Below are positions 10,752-23,971 of a DNA stretch of 64,000 nucleotides, one piece after another; the first letter of the stretch is position 1; the number at the start of each line of letters is the position of its first letter. The DNA is from Hibiscus mutabilis (lineage: Eukaryota > Streptophyta > Magnoliopsida > Malvales > Malvaceae): positions 85,179,909 through 85,243,908 of the forward strand of contig CM033714.1 in assembly GCA_019671005.1 (NCBI GenBank), in the 5' to 3' direction. A program made the position numbers and the translations under genes. The notes beneath the pieces were generated by a model. The model did no database searches. It saw only the letters and a list, made by a program, of their open reading frames with translations, and was not told where the DNA came from.

Positions 10752-13700
10752 ATGGGCAAAAGCACTTGCTTTCAAACCAGTCATATCTTTGGCTTCTTTC
10801 TACTTCTCGTTTTCATGGGATCGAATAACAAAGTTGAATCTCAAGCGGAGCCACCTCATCCCCCAATGGATGAAAGTACGTTCATGGTTAAATTTCACTT
10901 AAAATACAGTCTTTATCTTCTTGCATTAGTTTGCCTACCAAGGCATTGATTTACACATGTTTTAAACACTCTTTTAGTTTACTTAGTGATTTTAACTACT
11001 TTCTGTCTTGGTTTCAATCAGTAAACCAGCAAATTGCGTGTTTGATTTTGTTTTATAGAATTATAGTAGTATATTTTCCTAGAACTTACTTGGGCAATTA
11101 ATGTGTTTGTTTCTCTGTTACTTGATATCACTTTCTCCTGCAATTTTGAGCGTTATTCAGTTTAGTAAAACTAATTAACGACCTCATTATTGCATAACTT
11201 ATTATAAAATTTTTATTGAGTGAAGCTAACAATCTACAAACTTTTTAGAATAATGTTCCTATAATAACACTAAAAATATATATAAACTAAAGGAACTTTT
11301 TATGTTCCAATAAATTTTATTTTGTTACTATTAAGTCAACTGAAAAAGACTAGCCTTGATTAGTTATGTTCCAGTTTTCAATCATATTACCGAATCAATT
11401 GGTTTGTTGTATCTTCAAAGCTCATTCCCAAACTTTCCTTGATATTCATCCAAATCACCCACCTCCAAGAGATAAAGGGGTGCTTTGAATTAAGGTTTTA
11501 GCTTTCTGATTGCAACAAGGCTTGTTTTCAATATAATGGGGTTTTCTTTTTCACTACGCAGTACAAGCTCTTCACGAGATAGCAGCAGAGCTTGGAAAGA
11601 AAGACTGGAATTTCAGTGAGAACCCTTGCAATAATAAGTCGAGCTGGTATACACCTCCACTGCCACTGAACGTTCCTCAGCCAACGGTGGTGAAGAACAG
11701 CAGTGTCACCTGCAATTGTTCCTTAAATGCTGGTCAATGCCATATTTATACCATGTATGTCTTCACTGATCATAAAAATAAATAGAAAAAAACTTATTTC
11801 ATTTTCCTTGAATGTAGCTTTGCTTTTTATATTCGGAAATTTTGACCAGCTGAAATGGAAATTCATCTTATAAGCTTTGATATCATTATGAACAGCCGTC
11901 TCTCAGGGCTGGATTTAAGTGGTGTTCTTCCACGCTCACTATCGAAGCTACCCTACCTCAAAGAAATGTAAGAGAATAGCCAAAGTTACAATTATTGATA
12001 TATAGATATAATGCTCTTTTGAATAAGATTATGGTATTGGGTTCATGTAATGTAAAACTCCCTTTTGTTCCTTTTAGTGTTCTCTTTAGGAACTTTCTCT
12101 CTGGTACAATACCACGTGAATGGGCTACTATGAAGTTGGAATACGTGTAAGCTACTCACTGAATGTAGATTATGTTTAGAAAGTGTTGAGACCCGAACTC
12201 ACTTTGACTTGAAAGCTTCACTGTTTTATCCCCAATTGGAAAAAACGGTGTGAAGTTTTCGGATAAAATGGACGACGTTGGGAGTGGGATCCATAGACAT
12301 TGGCTGCTAACCTTTGAACTGAATGTGCATGAATTTATTTCAGATCTCTTTCTTCAAACCGCTTATCTGGGCCAGTTCCAAGTTATTTGGGAAACATTAC
12401 AACTCTAACAGTTTTGTATAGTCCATCTTTCTACTTATCTTTCTCTTTGTTATTTCCCTTGTTCTTGCATACAATTTTGAGGTTTCTCATAGTATTATGT
12501 TTCAGGAGTCTTGAAGACAAACCTGTTTTCTGGAACTATTCCACCAGAGCTGGGGAAACTGGTTAACATGGAAACTCTGTCAGTCTTTCTATTCCCTTGT
12601 TGCATATTCATAAATGATTAATTTAGTGTAATCAGGCAACCCTTGACTGAGGAGGGGCTAATCTTCTTATTTGGTAAATGCAGCATTCTTAATGCTAATT
12701 ATCTCACAGGACAGTTGCCTCCGGCCCTTGCCAATTTGGTCAGACTGAAGCAATTGTAAGCAGTTTTTAGAACTATCTATGGTTATACTCTTATAAAAGT
12801 ATAATAGGCCAAGTAATATTAATTTAAATACCGGTTTTATTCAGTCGGATTAGCAGTAATAACTTCACCGGAAAGTTACCCAACATTTTTCAAAGTTGGA
12901 AGCAACTCCAGATATTGTAAGCTACATTCTTTCTCTATTACATGTTGAGAGTCTTTCATTGAGAAATTTCCAATTTGAGTTGTTACACTGACAGAGAGAT
13001 TCAAGCCGGCTGCTTTGAAGGGCCGATTCCTTCCACCTTAAGTGTCATGAATAGCTTAGTTGAAATGTGAGTTTGCTTTTTGATACTTTCTAATGTTTTT
13101 GGACATAATATTTGCTGCAGTGTCATATTCTTTCAAAATTTAGTTAACAAATTCTTTATGATGCAATCTTCTTCAGAAGAATCACCGATTTACACGGAGA
13201 GGGTTCAAGATTTCCAAACCTACAAAACATGAAAAACTTAAGCAGATTGTAAGTCATTCCTGCTCTTGGGAAATTTTTCATTGTCATATTAATTTTCAGT
13301 CTAAAGTAAATTTTGCTCAAATGATGAGGGTTTAATTGCAGGGTGTTGAGGAGCTGTAATATATCCCACCATGTATATGGGAAATGCCGTTGCAAACTTT
13401 GTAATTACTCTTTTGTTTCATTTCAATTTTCATTAGTTATGTTTCTATATTTAGACATTGAAATGTCAATTTTCATTCTTGCAGATTTTAATAAAATTTA
13501 TCAAACTCAAAGCTTCAGAGCTTGGAGGATATGCATAAAATATAACTTGATCTCTACAATATTTTCATTAATATCCTCAATAGCTGCTATTAGAGAACTA
13601 CAACACACACACACATATTATGATTTAATGCTTTCTTAGGACTGCACTCTTTGTTACCGCACACATTTAAATATTTCATAAATATTAGTTTGTTCATCTG

Positions 13701-15645
13701 CAGATTTTATCTTGGTAGTCATGAAATACCTGTTGACTTTTATTTCCTCCAGAGATCTAAGCTTCAACAAGTTGGAAGGGAACTTTTCTGGAAATGAAAA
13801 AACATTATTCACTTAAGGACTGAGAATTTTCGAGGCACATAATCATGAAACATGAAATTGCATCTTTGAACTCAATGATATGGACAGTTGTGCTTGTTGC
13901 TCCTCCTGAACTTAATAAAAAAGTCTATATATTAAGTCTATATATGTGACAAAGTCGGTGGTAATAAAAAGTTTTTAGTTTAAAAATTTGGAACTTCTGA
14001 ATCTTATGTTAGCATACTATTTCATCATTCCTTCATTCCCTTTTAAGGTTATATTCTTTCAGTTTTGTACCAGTAGAAGTGCTTAATTGTGGTTTAATTA
14101 TGTTGCTTTATTTAATAGGTTTTTGACAAGCAACTTACTCACTGGACCGATTACAGAATGGATAAATACCAGAGATAGCCATTAGTATGTTTTGCTGTCT
14201 TATGTTCTTTTACAATTTTGTACTGATTTTACATGCTTACAAGCTTATGATCATTGCAATACAGTGTTGAACCTCTAAGGATCAACTACATGCTGAGAAG
14301 CCCTGTTATTGACTGAAACAAAGATGTTGGTTTTGTGATCACAATATAACTAAAATATAGTTCTATAAGAAATGTTGCATGAAATTGTTAAACTGGTATA
14401 AAATTATGAGCAGACGTTATCAGTCAAGTTTCTGGAAGATTGAATTACTACTAACCCTCTCCAAGCCACAGGACTGGTAAAGATTAGATCAAATGTTAGG
14501 TAATTTAACAACCACATGCTGGTAGAATATATATTTTGAAACTTTAGGTTAATTACAACAACCACATTCAGATTTCTGAATGGTAAAATCTTGGGAAAAT
14601 GCCTAATGATACAAAGATTCTTTGGCAGCTATCTCCTCTCTGTAAAATCCTTCTAACTTCACACCAGTTAAATTGTTTCTAGTTCTGTAAAAAATTAATG
14701 TCCATCAATGTGCCCCAAATCTCAGATTTCTAGTTGGTTATGATATATATCCTGCATTTATACAGCCAGAGAGATCTATCATACAATAATATCTGCAAGT
14801 TTGGAGCCAGCTTCTTCTACTGAACATCTGTAAGGAAAATCTTTCTTTCTTTCTTTCCCTATCTTGGTTAAATACCTTTTTAGAAAGTTTATGGTGACTG
14901 GTTTGTTTTTATTAGGAATTTGTTCAAAAGCTTTTCAGGAGGCAACAACTTGTAAGTCTATAACTTATTGACTGTGCAAAGAAGCTAAACATCTTTTTCT
15001 TTTCTTATTGTTTCCCCATTGGATCACTCTTTAATAAGGCTGCTGATTCTTTGTCATACTTCTCAAATCCAGAGGCCAACAAAGTAAATACCTGAAGAAC
15101 TTTCCATGTTCCAAAGGTAATTTCTTTGGTCAAAAATGCAATTACAGACTCCGTAAATGTCTTTAGAGAGTCTTCATGATTGAGGGGTGTTTGAAATAAC
15201 ATATCGGATTTGCCTGATTTCTATCATTGTATCACTCTTGATGGTATTCGGTACATATAAATTGTGGTGGAGGATCAACAACAATAGGAGGCATCAATTA
15301 TGATGGGGATGAAGATTTAGGAGTGCCTGCAAAATATTTTCCTCTCAGGGAGACTTGGGAAACAAGTTGCACCGGATACTTTTGGGATACCTCCGTTACA
15401 TCGAAGGACTACATAGCACAAAACGTTTCCGTTCTCAAGATGAACAACTCCGAATTATACACAAGAACACGCCTGTCTCCTCTTTCTCTCACTTATTATA
15501 TTCGCTGCTTAGCAAATGGAAGTTATACAGTCAAACTTCACTTTGCAGAGATAGTTATCACGGACAATAGCTCCTTCCAAAGTCTTGGAAGGCGAGTGTT
15601 TAATGTTTATATTCATGTAGTTAATCGTGTTATGCATGAAGTATG

Positions 15646-17138
15646 TGTAATCCCTAAATTTAACCTAATTGTTTAGGTTAAATCTTGGGAGTTAAGTTTA
15701 AAAAAGCCCCTCAAGAAACACATTTTAGGTTTACTGGTGTATGAAACAAAATTATTATTTAATAATAATAATTATCGTAAAATAACTCAGTTAATGATGA
15801 ATCACGAACATTAAAATATATCATAAAAATTCAATAAAAATATCCGAATTAATTTAGAAATGCATGTTGAAACAAAATCTCAATTTAAATGTCCCCAAAT
15901 GTCTGAATTACAAAATGTTTCAAAATATGTTAAGATATTAATCTGAATAATTGAAAAGAGTTCATACTGAATAATAACATATCCAAGTAAAATGCGAGAA
16001 GCTCCAAGTACCGAGTTGCCTAATCAGTCTGAGTATCTGAAAGAAGAAACTATGGGGGAGTAAGCTAAAGAGCTTAGTGTGTCTCTAAAGTGCAAGCAAT
16101 ACAAAAACAAAATAGTATATTTATTTTTTGATAAAGTCCTTTCTGAAGGCATAATAAATCCGATAAATCCAAATCATAATGTTATGATGTTCGATGCATG
16201 ACTCAATACCCGACTATCCGATATCATATAGAGTGGAGGTTGACCTCGCCAAAGTGGAGGTTTCCCACACTTTTTCCGAACACAATTCCGATCCCATAAC
16301 ACATGATATGATTTGTAAAATCATAAATCCGAACTCTTACGAGTGTCTCATTTTCCTAAAATCCGATACTTAATTTAAAAACATAATTTAATATGTCATG
16401 CATGATGTTTTCAAAACATTCTCAAATTACAATCAATCAGACAATAAATCAATCAAGATATAAAACATTATTTTACAGAATATAATACAGTAAAAACACA
16501 CAAATATATGGCACTGGAAGAGAACACACCTTATCCTAAGCAACTCAACCTATTGTATGACGTGTCTCTCGCGATCAGAAGTACGAGGTCCAGTAGTATT
16601 GGGTACCTATGAGAATAATCCTATGATAACACTATTACTATTATCACTATAATCAAAGAATTATTTCTAAAAAACTAATCTAACGAAATTTAATGAATAC
16701 TTATCTAATTCGAATAGTTGATCTTCAAATTAACCAAAGATATAGTTGAATTGAGCGATGCCAGAGACTCAGCGGGGTTTGATCGAATTAAATAAATAAA
16801 ATAAAATAAAAAAAGAATGATGTGTTTGAATATAAATAGAGAGAGAGAGTGGGAAAGACGGCTGCGGCAAAAATAAACGAAACTGAAGGGGAAGGGTGGC
16901 TTATATAACTAACATTTTGGATAAATTATAAGGCAAGTCCTTGTAACTTTTTAGGGTTCACAAAATAGGTACCTAATATCAATTCTCTATAAAAAGGTCA
17001 CTAAATTTGTTTAAAATTTAATTAATTCCCAAATTTCCTAATTATGGTTTCATATTTAAATTCCCAATTTCTAGGGTTTTGAATTTAGGGATTTCAAAAT
17101 TAAGATTTTAATTTGGGGTAAAAATTCAAGGTGTTACA
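15646..17138 (-). repeat. LARD-like element LTR, left copy
   Basis: 1493 bp, complete, TGTAA to TTACA. It has a GA-rich tract near 16840 that is expanded in the partner LTR. Confidence 0.85.
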
Positions 17139-17812
17139 ACTCTCTCACCCTTAAAAAAATTTCGTTCTCTAAATTTTCAGACTTAACGGCAGATTCACAG
17201 AAATACAAATGTTCATATAGAAACTTAAAAGAACATTTCAAATCATGTCACAAATGAAGACACATATAGAGTTTTAAAAGAGGCTTTGATTTTAAATTCA
17301 TAGGAATGTATACGGTTACGACCATTTGTTTGATTAACTGATGTTCATGTCCTTAATCAGAGTTCGAGTTAGGATCATCGCTAAAGGTATTCAAAAGAAG
17401 TTGTCCAAAGGATTCATGTGGTTTGAAAGTATTCCTACCAATTTTACAAGGTGAAAAAGGGTAACAAGTAATTTCATGTATAAAGTATTTTTGCCAACTA
17501 ACTGATACTTGTTCTTCCTAATTATGAATTCATATGAAACATACTCAAGTCTAAAACTCTTACTAGGTGGCATTGTAGAATCTATTTATAAGGGCAACCA
17601 TTACTAAAATTAAATTTGGTTCTGGAGTTTCGAATTTAAAACACGTTGAAAATAATTTAGTCAGAATCAAGTAAAACCGTAGTAAATTTTTTATAGAAAA
17701 TTCTCATTTATCCCAAAATATTTCAGATGCATGCAGAAGTCAAAAATATTTAGAAAACAACTTTTGTGAGCCTCACAGTCCGAGGGTTGAACTTAGCTCT
17801 GATACCACTAAA

Positions 17813-19230
17813 TGTAACCCCCTAAATTTAACCTAATTGCTTGGGTTAAATCTTGGGAGTTAAGTTTGAAAAACTTGCCCCCTCAAGAAACACATTTTAG
17901 GTTTACTTGTGTATGAAACAAAATTATTATTTAATAATAATAATTATCGTAAAATAACTCAGTTAACGATGAATCACGAACATTAAAATATATCATAAAA
18001 ATTTAATAAAAATATATGAATTAATTCAGAAATGTATGTTGAAACAAAATTCCAATTTAAATGTTCCCAAATGTCCGAATTACAAAATGTTTCAAAATAT
18101 GTTAAGGCATTAATCTGAATAATTGAAAAGAGTTCATACTGAATAATAAAATATCTGAGTAAAATACGAGAAGCTCCAAGTACCGAGTCGCCTAATCAGT
18201 CTGAGTATCTGAAAGAAGAAACTATGGGAGAGTAAGCAAAAGAGCTTAGTGTGTCTCTAAAGTGCAAGCAACACAAAAACAAAATAGTATATTTATTTTC
18301 TGATAAAGACCTTTCTAAAGGAATAATAAATCCGATAAATCTAAATCACAATGCTATGATGTCCGGTGCGTGACTCAATACCCGATTATCCGATATCATA
18401 TAGAGTGGAGGTTGCCCTCGCCAGAGTAGAGGTGTCCCTCACTTTTTCCGAACACAATTCCGATCTCATGACACATGATATGATTTGTAAAATCATAAAT
18501 CCGAACTCTTACGTGTGTCTCATTTTCCGAAAATCTGATAATTTAAAAACACAATTTAATATGCCATGCATGATATTTTCAAAACATTCTCAAATTACAA
18601 TCAATCAGACAATAAATCAATCAAGATATAAAACATTATTTTACAGAATATAGTACAGTAAGAACACACAAATATATGGCACATGAAGAGCACCTTAGCC
18701 TAAGCAACTCAACCTATTGTATGACGTGTCTCTCGCGATCAGAAATACGAGGTCCAGTAGTATTGGGTACCTATGAGAATAATTCTACGATAACACTATT
18801 ACTATTATCACTATAATCAAAGAATTATTTCTAAAAAAACTAATCTAACGAAATTTAATGAATACTTATCTGATTCGAATAGTTAATCTTCAAATTAACC
18901 GAAGACATAGTTGAATTGAGCGGTGCCGAAGACTCAGCGAGATTTGATCGAATTAAATAAATAAAAGAAAAAAGAAAAGAATGATGTGCTTCGAAAATAA
19001 ATAGAGAGAGGGAGAGGGAGAGGGAGAGGGGAAGACGGCTACGGCAAAAATAAACGAAATTGATGAGGAAGGGTGGCTTATATAACCAAAATTTTGGATA
19101 AATTACAAGGCAAGTCCTTGTACTTTTTTAAGGTTCACAAAATAGGTGCCTAATATCAGTTCTTTATAAAAAGGTCACTAAATTTGTTTAAAATTTAATT
19201 AATTCCCAAATTTCCTAATTAGGGTTTTTT
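17813..19230 (-). repeat. LARD-like element LTR, right copy, truncated
   Basis: Begins TGTAACCCC and follows the left copy closely until about 19223, where it jumps to a GGGTTTT shared with the left copy further on. This looks like a microhomology deletion that also removed the LTR end. Confidence 0.8.
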
Positions 19231-20087
19231 AAGGCAATCTGCATGTTATTGGTACCGGTTTGATTGAATTGTTTTGCTGCAGAGAAACTTGAACTGGAGG
19301 ATTTTAATATTAAAAATGAAGCAAAAGCTGCTGATAAGGAAGTGATTAGGAGTTTTAAAACTGTTGTTAGGAACAAAACTTTAAGCATAAGGTTTCACTG
19401 GGCTGGGAAGGGAACAACTGCTACCCCAAAAAGAGGAACATATGGTCCTTTAATATCAGCTATCTCAGTTGAATCGGGTAAGATCTGTGTTCTAATCCGA
19501 CCTCCGGCTTTCTAGTTGCCATGTTATATTGTTATTATCATTCTTGCTCTATCTCATAGAAATTTAGAGTTTCATTATTCTGGAACTTAAGTAAACCAAA
19601 TTTAGCACGAACTTAAGTAAACCGATGCAGCAACTTAATATGTAAGTCATGTTCTTTAACCATTCCCTAATGTTCTATCTGATAAGTTCTTGAAATATCG
19701 AATCCATTTAGCATTCTATCAATATATGCATATATTGTGTTACTTCAAGATGATGTGATTTAAGAATCACCCATTTTACAGTCTTTCTCCTTTGCTTGTA
19801 GATTCAAAGCCTCAAGTCTCTAAGGCATGGAATATGAAGATGAAATTTGTGGTGGGAGCTGTAGTGTCTGCTATGTGCCTCATTGTTTTGATCTTAGGCA
19901 TTTTATGGAGGAGAGGCTATCTTGGGGGAGGAAAAATGTCAAGGGAACAAGGTACTCTAGTTAAAACTTCAATATAGATTCCTTTTTACAAGCACATAAT
20001 TAGTCTGCAGTAACGTATTTGTACAAGGGCATGCTTGATTGCCTTGCTTACTGACTGTAATTCACGATGTTCCCTCCTCTTTCAAAG

Positions 20088-21578
20088 TGCTGAGGGGGCT
20101 AGATCTGCAGGCCGGCTTTTTTACCTTTAAAAAAATGAAAGCGGCTGCTAACAACTTTCACCCTGCAAATAAGATTGGAGAAGGCAGTTTCGGATCTGTT
20201 TACAAGAATATTTTAGTCTTTGCGATATGCGGTTGATTTTTATATTATACCTGCATTGTAGGGGGTGTTACTAGATGGTACCATTATTGCAATCGAACAA
20301 CTTTCCACCATATCAAGGCAAGGAGACCGTGAATTTTTGAATGAACTCGGCATGATTTCTGGATTACAACACCCTAATCTTGTCAGATTGTATGGATGTT
20401 GCGTTGAAGGAACTAATTTGTTGCTGGTGTATGAATACATGGAAAATAATAGCCTTGCTCGTGCTCTGTCCGGTAAGCCAAGAACTTTTTCCTTTTTTGT
20501 TGCACTGATTTCATAACAACTATATGAAGAAAAGCTACAAGCACTCTATGTTTAGAGTGTTCCAATTGCAGGTCCTAATGAAAGCCAGTTGAAATTGGAC
20601 TGGCCAACTAGGCAGCAAATTTGTCTCAGCATTGCAAAAGGCCTAGCTTTCCTACACGAGGAATCGAGTTTAAAAATTGTTCATAGGGATATCAAAGCAA
20701 CCAATGTGCTACTTGATAGGGATCTCATTGCTAAAATTTCCGACTTTGGTTTGGCCAAGTTCGTCGAGGAGGAAAACACTCACATGAGCACCAAAGCCGC
20801 TGGAACCATGTGAGCATAATCTAATTCTGAAAACAGAAAAGAAATTTTAATTTACTTGAGATTGTGCTTATAGTTATAGATCCTATTTTCCAGAGGATAC
20901 ATGGCACCAGAATATGCATTATGGGGTTACCTGACATATAAGGCAGATGTTTACAGCTTTGGGATTGTAACACTTGAAATCGTTGCGGGAAAGAACAATT
21001 CAAAGCGCAGATCGGAAGAGGGATATGTATGCCTTCAAGATTTGGTAAAAATTTATGTTGGAAGTTTTAAATAGAATAACATTCTCAGATTCTGTCATTG
21101 AAGTTGAGATACCATGAACACGTCCATTGTCCACCCATGTATTACTATCATAATGCCTTTGTTAGTTTTCCATCTTAGCTCTTATACCATGAAGTCTAAG
21201 TCTCATCGTATATATAAGTTTCCATTATATGAATTTTCTTCTATTTATTATCAGGCTCTCGTATTGCAACAAACTGGGAGATTATTGGAGTTGGTGGACT
21301 CGAGGTTGGGGACCGAGTTCAACAAGGAAGAGGCCATTAGAATGATGAAAGTAGCTTTATTATGCAGTAATCCAGCACCAGCACCAAGACCAATCATGTC
21401 TGAAGTGGTGAACATGCTTGAAGGTCGAACCGTGGTCCCAGAAGTAACCATGGATCCGAGTATTTTTCGTGATGAGGAAAGATTCGGAGCCCTGAGAGAA
21501 CAACTCAACCAAATACAATCTCATCGTATGACTAGTAGTCAGTCTTCAGATTCAGCAGCAATGCTTCAGGATCTATGA
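20088..21578 (+). other. Kinase-domain exons of copy B, Lys-to-Glu at the ATP site
   Basis: Five exons encode the cytoplasmic Ser/Thr kinase. The glycine loop reads GEGSFGSV, the catalytic loop HRDIKATN, the magnesium-binding DFGLAK and the activation-segment end MAPEYA. The beta-3 lysine that contacts ATP phosphates is replaced: the codon is GAA in IIAIEQL near 20292. The two best-preserved relatives here keep AVKQLS. Exon sizes of 119, 211, 238 and 151 bp equal those of intact homologous exons, so the frame holds except for the lost donor after 20206. Confidence 0.85.
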
Positions 21579-22062
21579 TATGTTTCGACGCATACATTGA
21601 TCGATACAACCTAATTTGCAATTACAAACATAATTTTACTCATATTGATAGATACAAAACATGCACACTTAATCCAATTTCAACAACCCAAAACCTAAAG
21701 GTTGCTTTTAGCAAACAATGGCCCTGTTATTGATAGCGGGTCAATTTGACTTTTTAAAATGAACTTTGACCTTTGAATATTGAGAGTATCAATGTTGAAC
21801 ATGGATATTAGTACTACTTTGGACATGGATATTGCTACTCAACTGCCACGGAAATTAATTTAGCTATTGCCGTTGGTACAATATACATGAGGATGTGAGA
21901 ATAAGCATGCTGAAACGTTTAATATCTTCACCTACCATTTTAGAGGTGAATGCCACGTAATTTTAATTAACTCGCTAATCTTTCAGGAAGGGCCTTAACA
22001 TTTAACTCACAATTTTAACGTTTGAATATTCGTCTTCAAGGGGAAATAATTGGTTAGAAATT
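21579..22062. other. Intergenic, downstream of copy B
   Basis: AT-rich; no gene or repeat recognised. It would include the 3' untranslated region of copy B and the missing 3' part of the LINE remnant that follows. Confidence 0.5.
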
Positions 22063-23971
22063 TCACATAAAACTCATGTATACATTATTTAATAATACCT
22101 TTGTGTCCGAACTCACACATGGCGTGTTAGCTAGAATTGCACCGTGATCTGCTGACGAGGCCGCCCTGTCCAAGGCCTTCGATACTGACTCAACCCACTC
22201 AGTTACCAAGGCCGGTCTCTGATCGCTCTCAGTCACTTTTTTCAATTTGCTATTCTTCCGCGGCAAACCAGTATTACCCATATTTCGAGAAGCACTTTTA
22301 GAGTTCGCCTTACGGATCGATCCATATGTTGATCTACCATTACTATCCTTCAGAACTCGCCACTGTCCATCCTCGATAATGAGTACAGCTTTATGCTTGT
22401 TAGATTTAAGCGATGTCTGTACCGAAATGACTTTATCACATGATGCTACTGCTTTTACCATCCCCTCTGATTCCCTTGCAATTGTTGTATTCCTTTTTTC
22501 CCCATCAACCTGAGAAGACAGGTCACCCCCACTACACTCAGTTTGTTCCATAATCCCCATCGGATTCGTACCAGTCTGCCGATCACACTTCATTCCAACA
22601 GCAGATCTTACCGCTTGTTCATGTTCGACCTACAACCCAGCATTGACTACTTGCTCTAACTCTCCCATAGAAATCGTAGTTATAGTTTCGACAGTTACTC
22701 CACTACCTTGTTTCGCCGTAGGCTGCCTATCCACAGTTTGCCTCTCCTTATTCATTAGCAAATTTACACCTCCCGAAGCTAAAACTTCAAATCTTGAGCC
22801 GCCATTCGATCCTAACACACCTTTTCCATGTATATCAGGCCTATTTGTTTGATTCGATCTTCTCTTTCTACGTTCTACTTACGTCCATGGTCCAAACATC
22901 TCATCCGCGATGGGTGTCGGTACAGCCATCGATCGCTCCACCACCACTTCTTTTTCTCGAACTCCACACACCTCTTTAGAGTGACCATATTTTCCACACC
23001 CATAATATATGACCGGTAACCCCTCATATTCAATCACCTGGTACCTGTCATCTATCACAATACCCGGGATCAAAGGTTGTTCCAAATTCACAACTACCGC
23101 AAGGCGGGCAAATCTCCCTCTTCGCCCCTATGTTGTATTAAAATCAACACGCACCACTGTTCCGAGGACACTAGTTATCGCCTGAAATAAATTCTTCGAG
23201 TAATACCTATAAGACAAACCAGATAACCGCACCCATGCGATAATTTGTTTCGGATAGTCCACCGCAGTCGAGAATTTGCGCAACCATGGTTGCACGGTTA
23301 AGTAACTCCCATACACCACCCATGAACCTCCAGTCAAAACTTTCTCATAATCCTCCTCCCTCGCAAACCTAATCAAATAGTATTTCATTATCCAAATCAA
23401 CAATACTAATTTCCCCTACCGGACTCCACAAAGCTCGTACCCGATTCCGTAACATCCGATATCCAATCGACTTTCCTAATAACCTGACAATTAGCGATTT
23501 AGCTAATTTATCATCTATCGCTTTGTGAACACGATCCGAGAACTGAATCTCGGCCACTGTTTCTTGATATCCGATAATAACATCTTCGCTCAAAACTTCT
23601 ACATCAAAATCACTTATAAGTTCATCTGTTTTTTCCTTCCCAGATTTGCCTATTACCATATCTCGGAAAGATGGTCGAGCCGCGTGCTCCTCAGCAGCAG
23701 TAGACAACGTTGGCACAGTCATCTTCACTCCCAGCGATACTCCTACATTGTCCTCAATAGCCGGTTCCCTCGCACCCATAGCCAGGTTCAGGAGATCCGT
23801 CTCCATACCCTCCATAGTTTCCCCTGGCACCGACCCATGTTGATCTCCCTTCCTTCTCTCCATATCAACATCAGGTGCTGCATCTTGTGAAGTAGGTAAA
23901 TCTGGTGGCCTGCCTGATGGCACATGTTGCGGCATTGAAGGTGAACCTCCTGAGAAATCGCTTGCATTCAT
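22063..23971 (-). pseudogene. LINE (non-LTR retrotransposon) ORF1 relic, DUF4283 plus zinc knuckle
   Basis: Read on the minus strand from ATG 23971. An acidic, Pro-rich N-terminus is followed by a DUF4283-type region (about 23550-23130) containing the family hallmark GSWVVYGSYLTVQPW. A zinc-knuckle-like segment near 22960-23000 (YYGCGKYGHSKEVC) has lost its first Cys, and a Lys/Arg-rich C-terminal tail reaches 22063. Breaks: a frameshift near 23385, a TAG near 23127, a stop after GPWT near 22880 and another near 22627. No ORF2 (endonuclease or RT) follows, so this is an ORF1-only fragment. In plant LINEs ORF1 is an RNA-binding chaperone. Confidence 0.8.

Larger units (their letters stand above)
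15646..19230 (-). mobile_element. Non-coding LARD-like LTR element in copy B intron
   Basis: Two long direct repeats, 15646-17138 (TGTAATCC to GTGTTACA) and 17813-about 19230, flank a 674-bp interior without any coding potential. On the minus strand an initiator-Met primer site (17796-17807) adjoins the right repeat and a purine-rich AAGGGTGAGAGAG adjoins the left repeat (about 17139-17152). So it is a reverse-oriented LTR element. The right repeat lacks the last roughly 80-90 bp found in the left one and ends directly in intron sequence near GGGTTTT, so no target duplication can be confirmed. The termini and the GACGAAATTT-like sequence by the purine tract resemble Tekay/Del-type gypsy elements. 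Inference: a non-autonomous derivative mobilised by such a relative. Confidence 0.85.
10752..21578 (+). pseudogene. LRR-malectin receptor-like kinase copy B (degraded)
   Basis: Exons: 10752-10875 (signal peptide, hydrophobic FGFFLLLVFMG), 11562-11754 (N-cap with paired Cys), LRR exons 11896-11967, 12078-12146, 12344-12415, 12506-12578, 12684-12755, 12845-12916, 12995-13066, 13177-13248, 13342-13400, 13753-13812, 14119-14184, 14766-14829, 14916-14951 and linker 15073-15116. Malectin-like exons are at about 15245-15616 and 19283-19478, the transmembrane exon at 19802-19951, and kinase exons at 20088-20206, 20262-20472, 20572-20809, 20894-21044 and 21255-21578. HRDIK, DFG and APE motifs are present. 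Damage: exon 12506-12578 is 73 bp instead of 72, the next-to-central LRR exon is shortened by about 13 bp, stops occur near 13815 and 14820, the malectin acceptor AG is lost, the donor after 20206 reads AA instead of GT, and the ATP-binding Lys is Glu (IIAIEQL). An LTR element fills the malectin intron. Probably non-functional. Confidence 0.88.
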
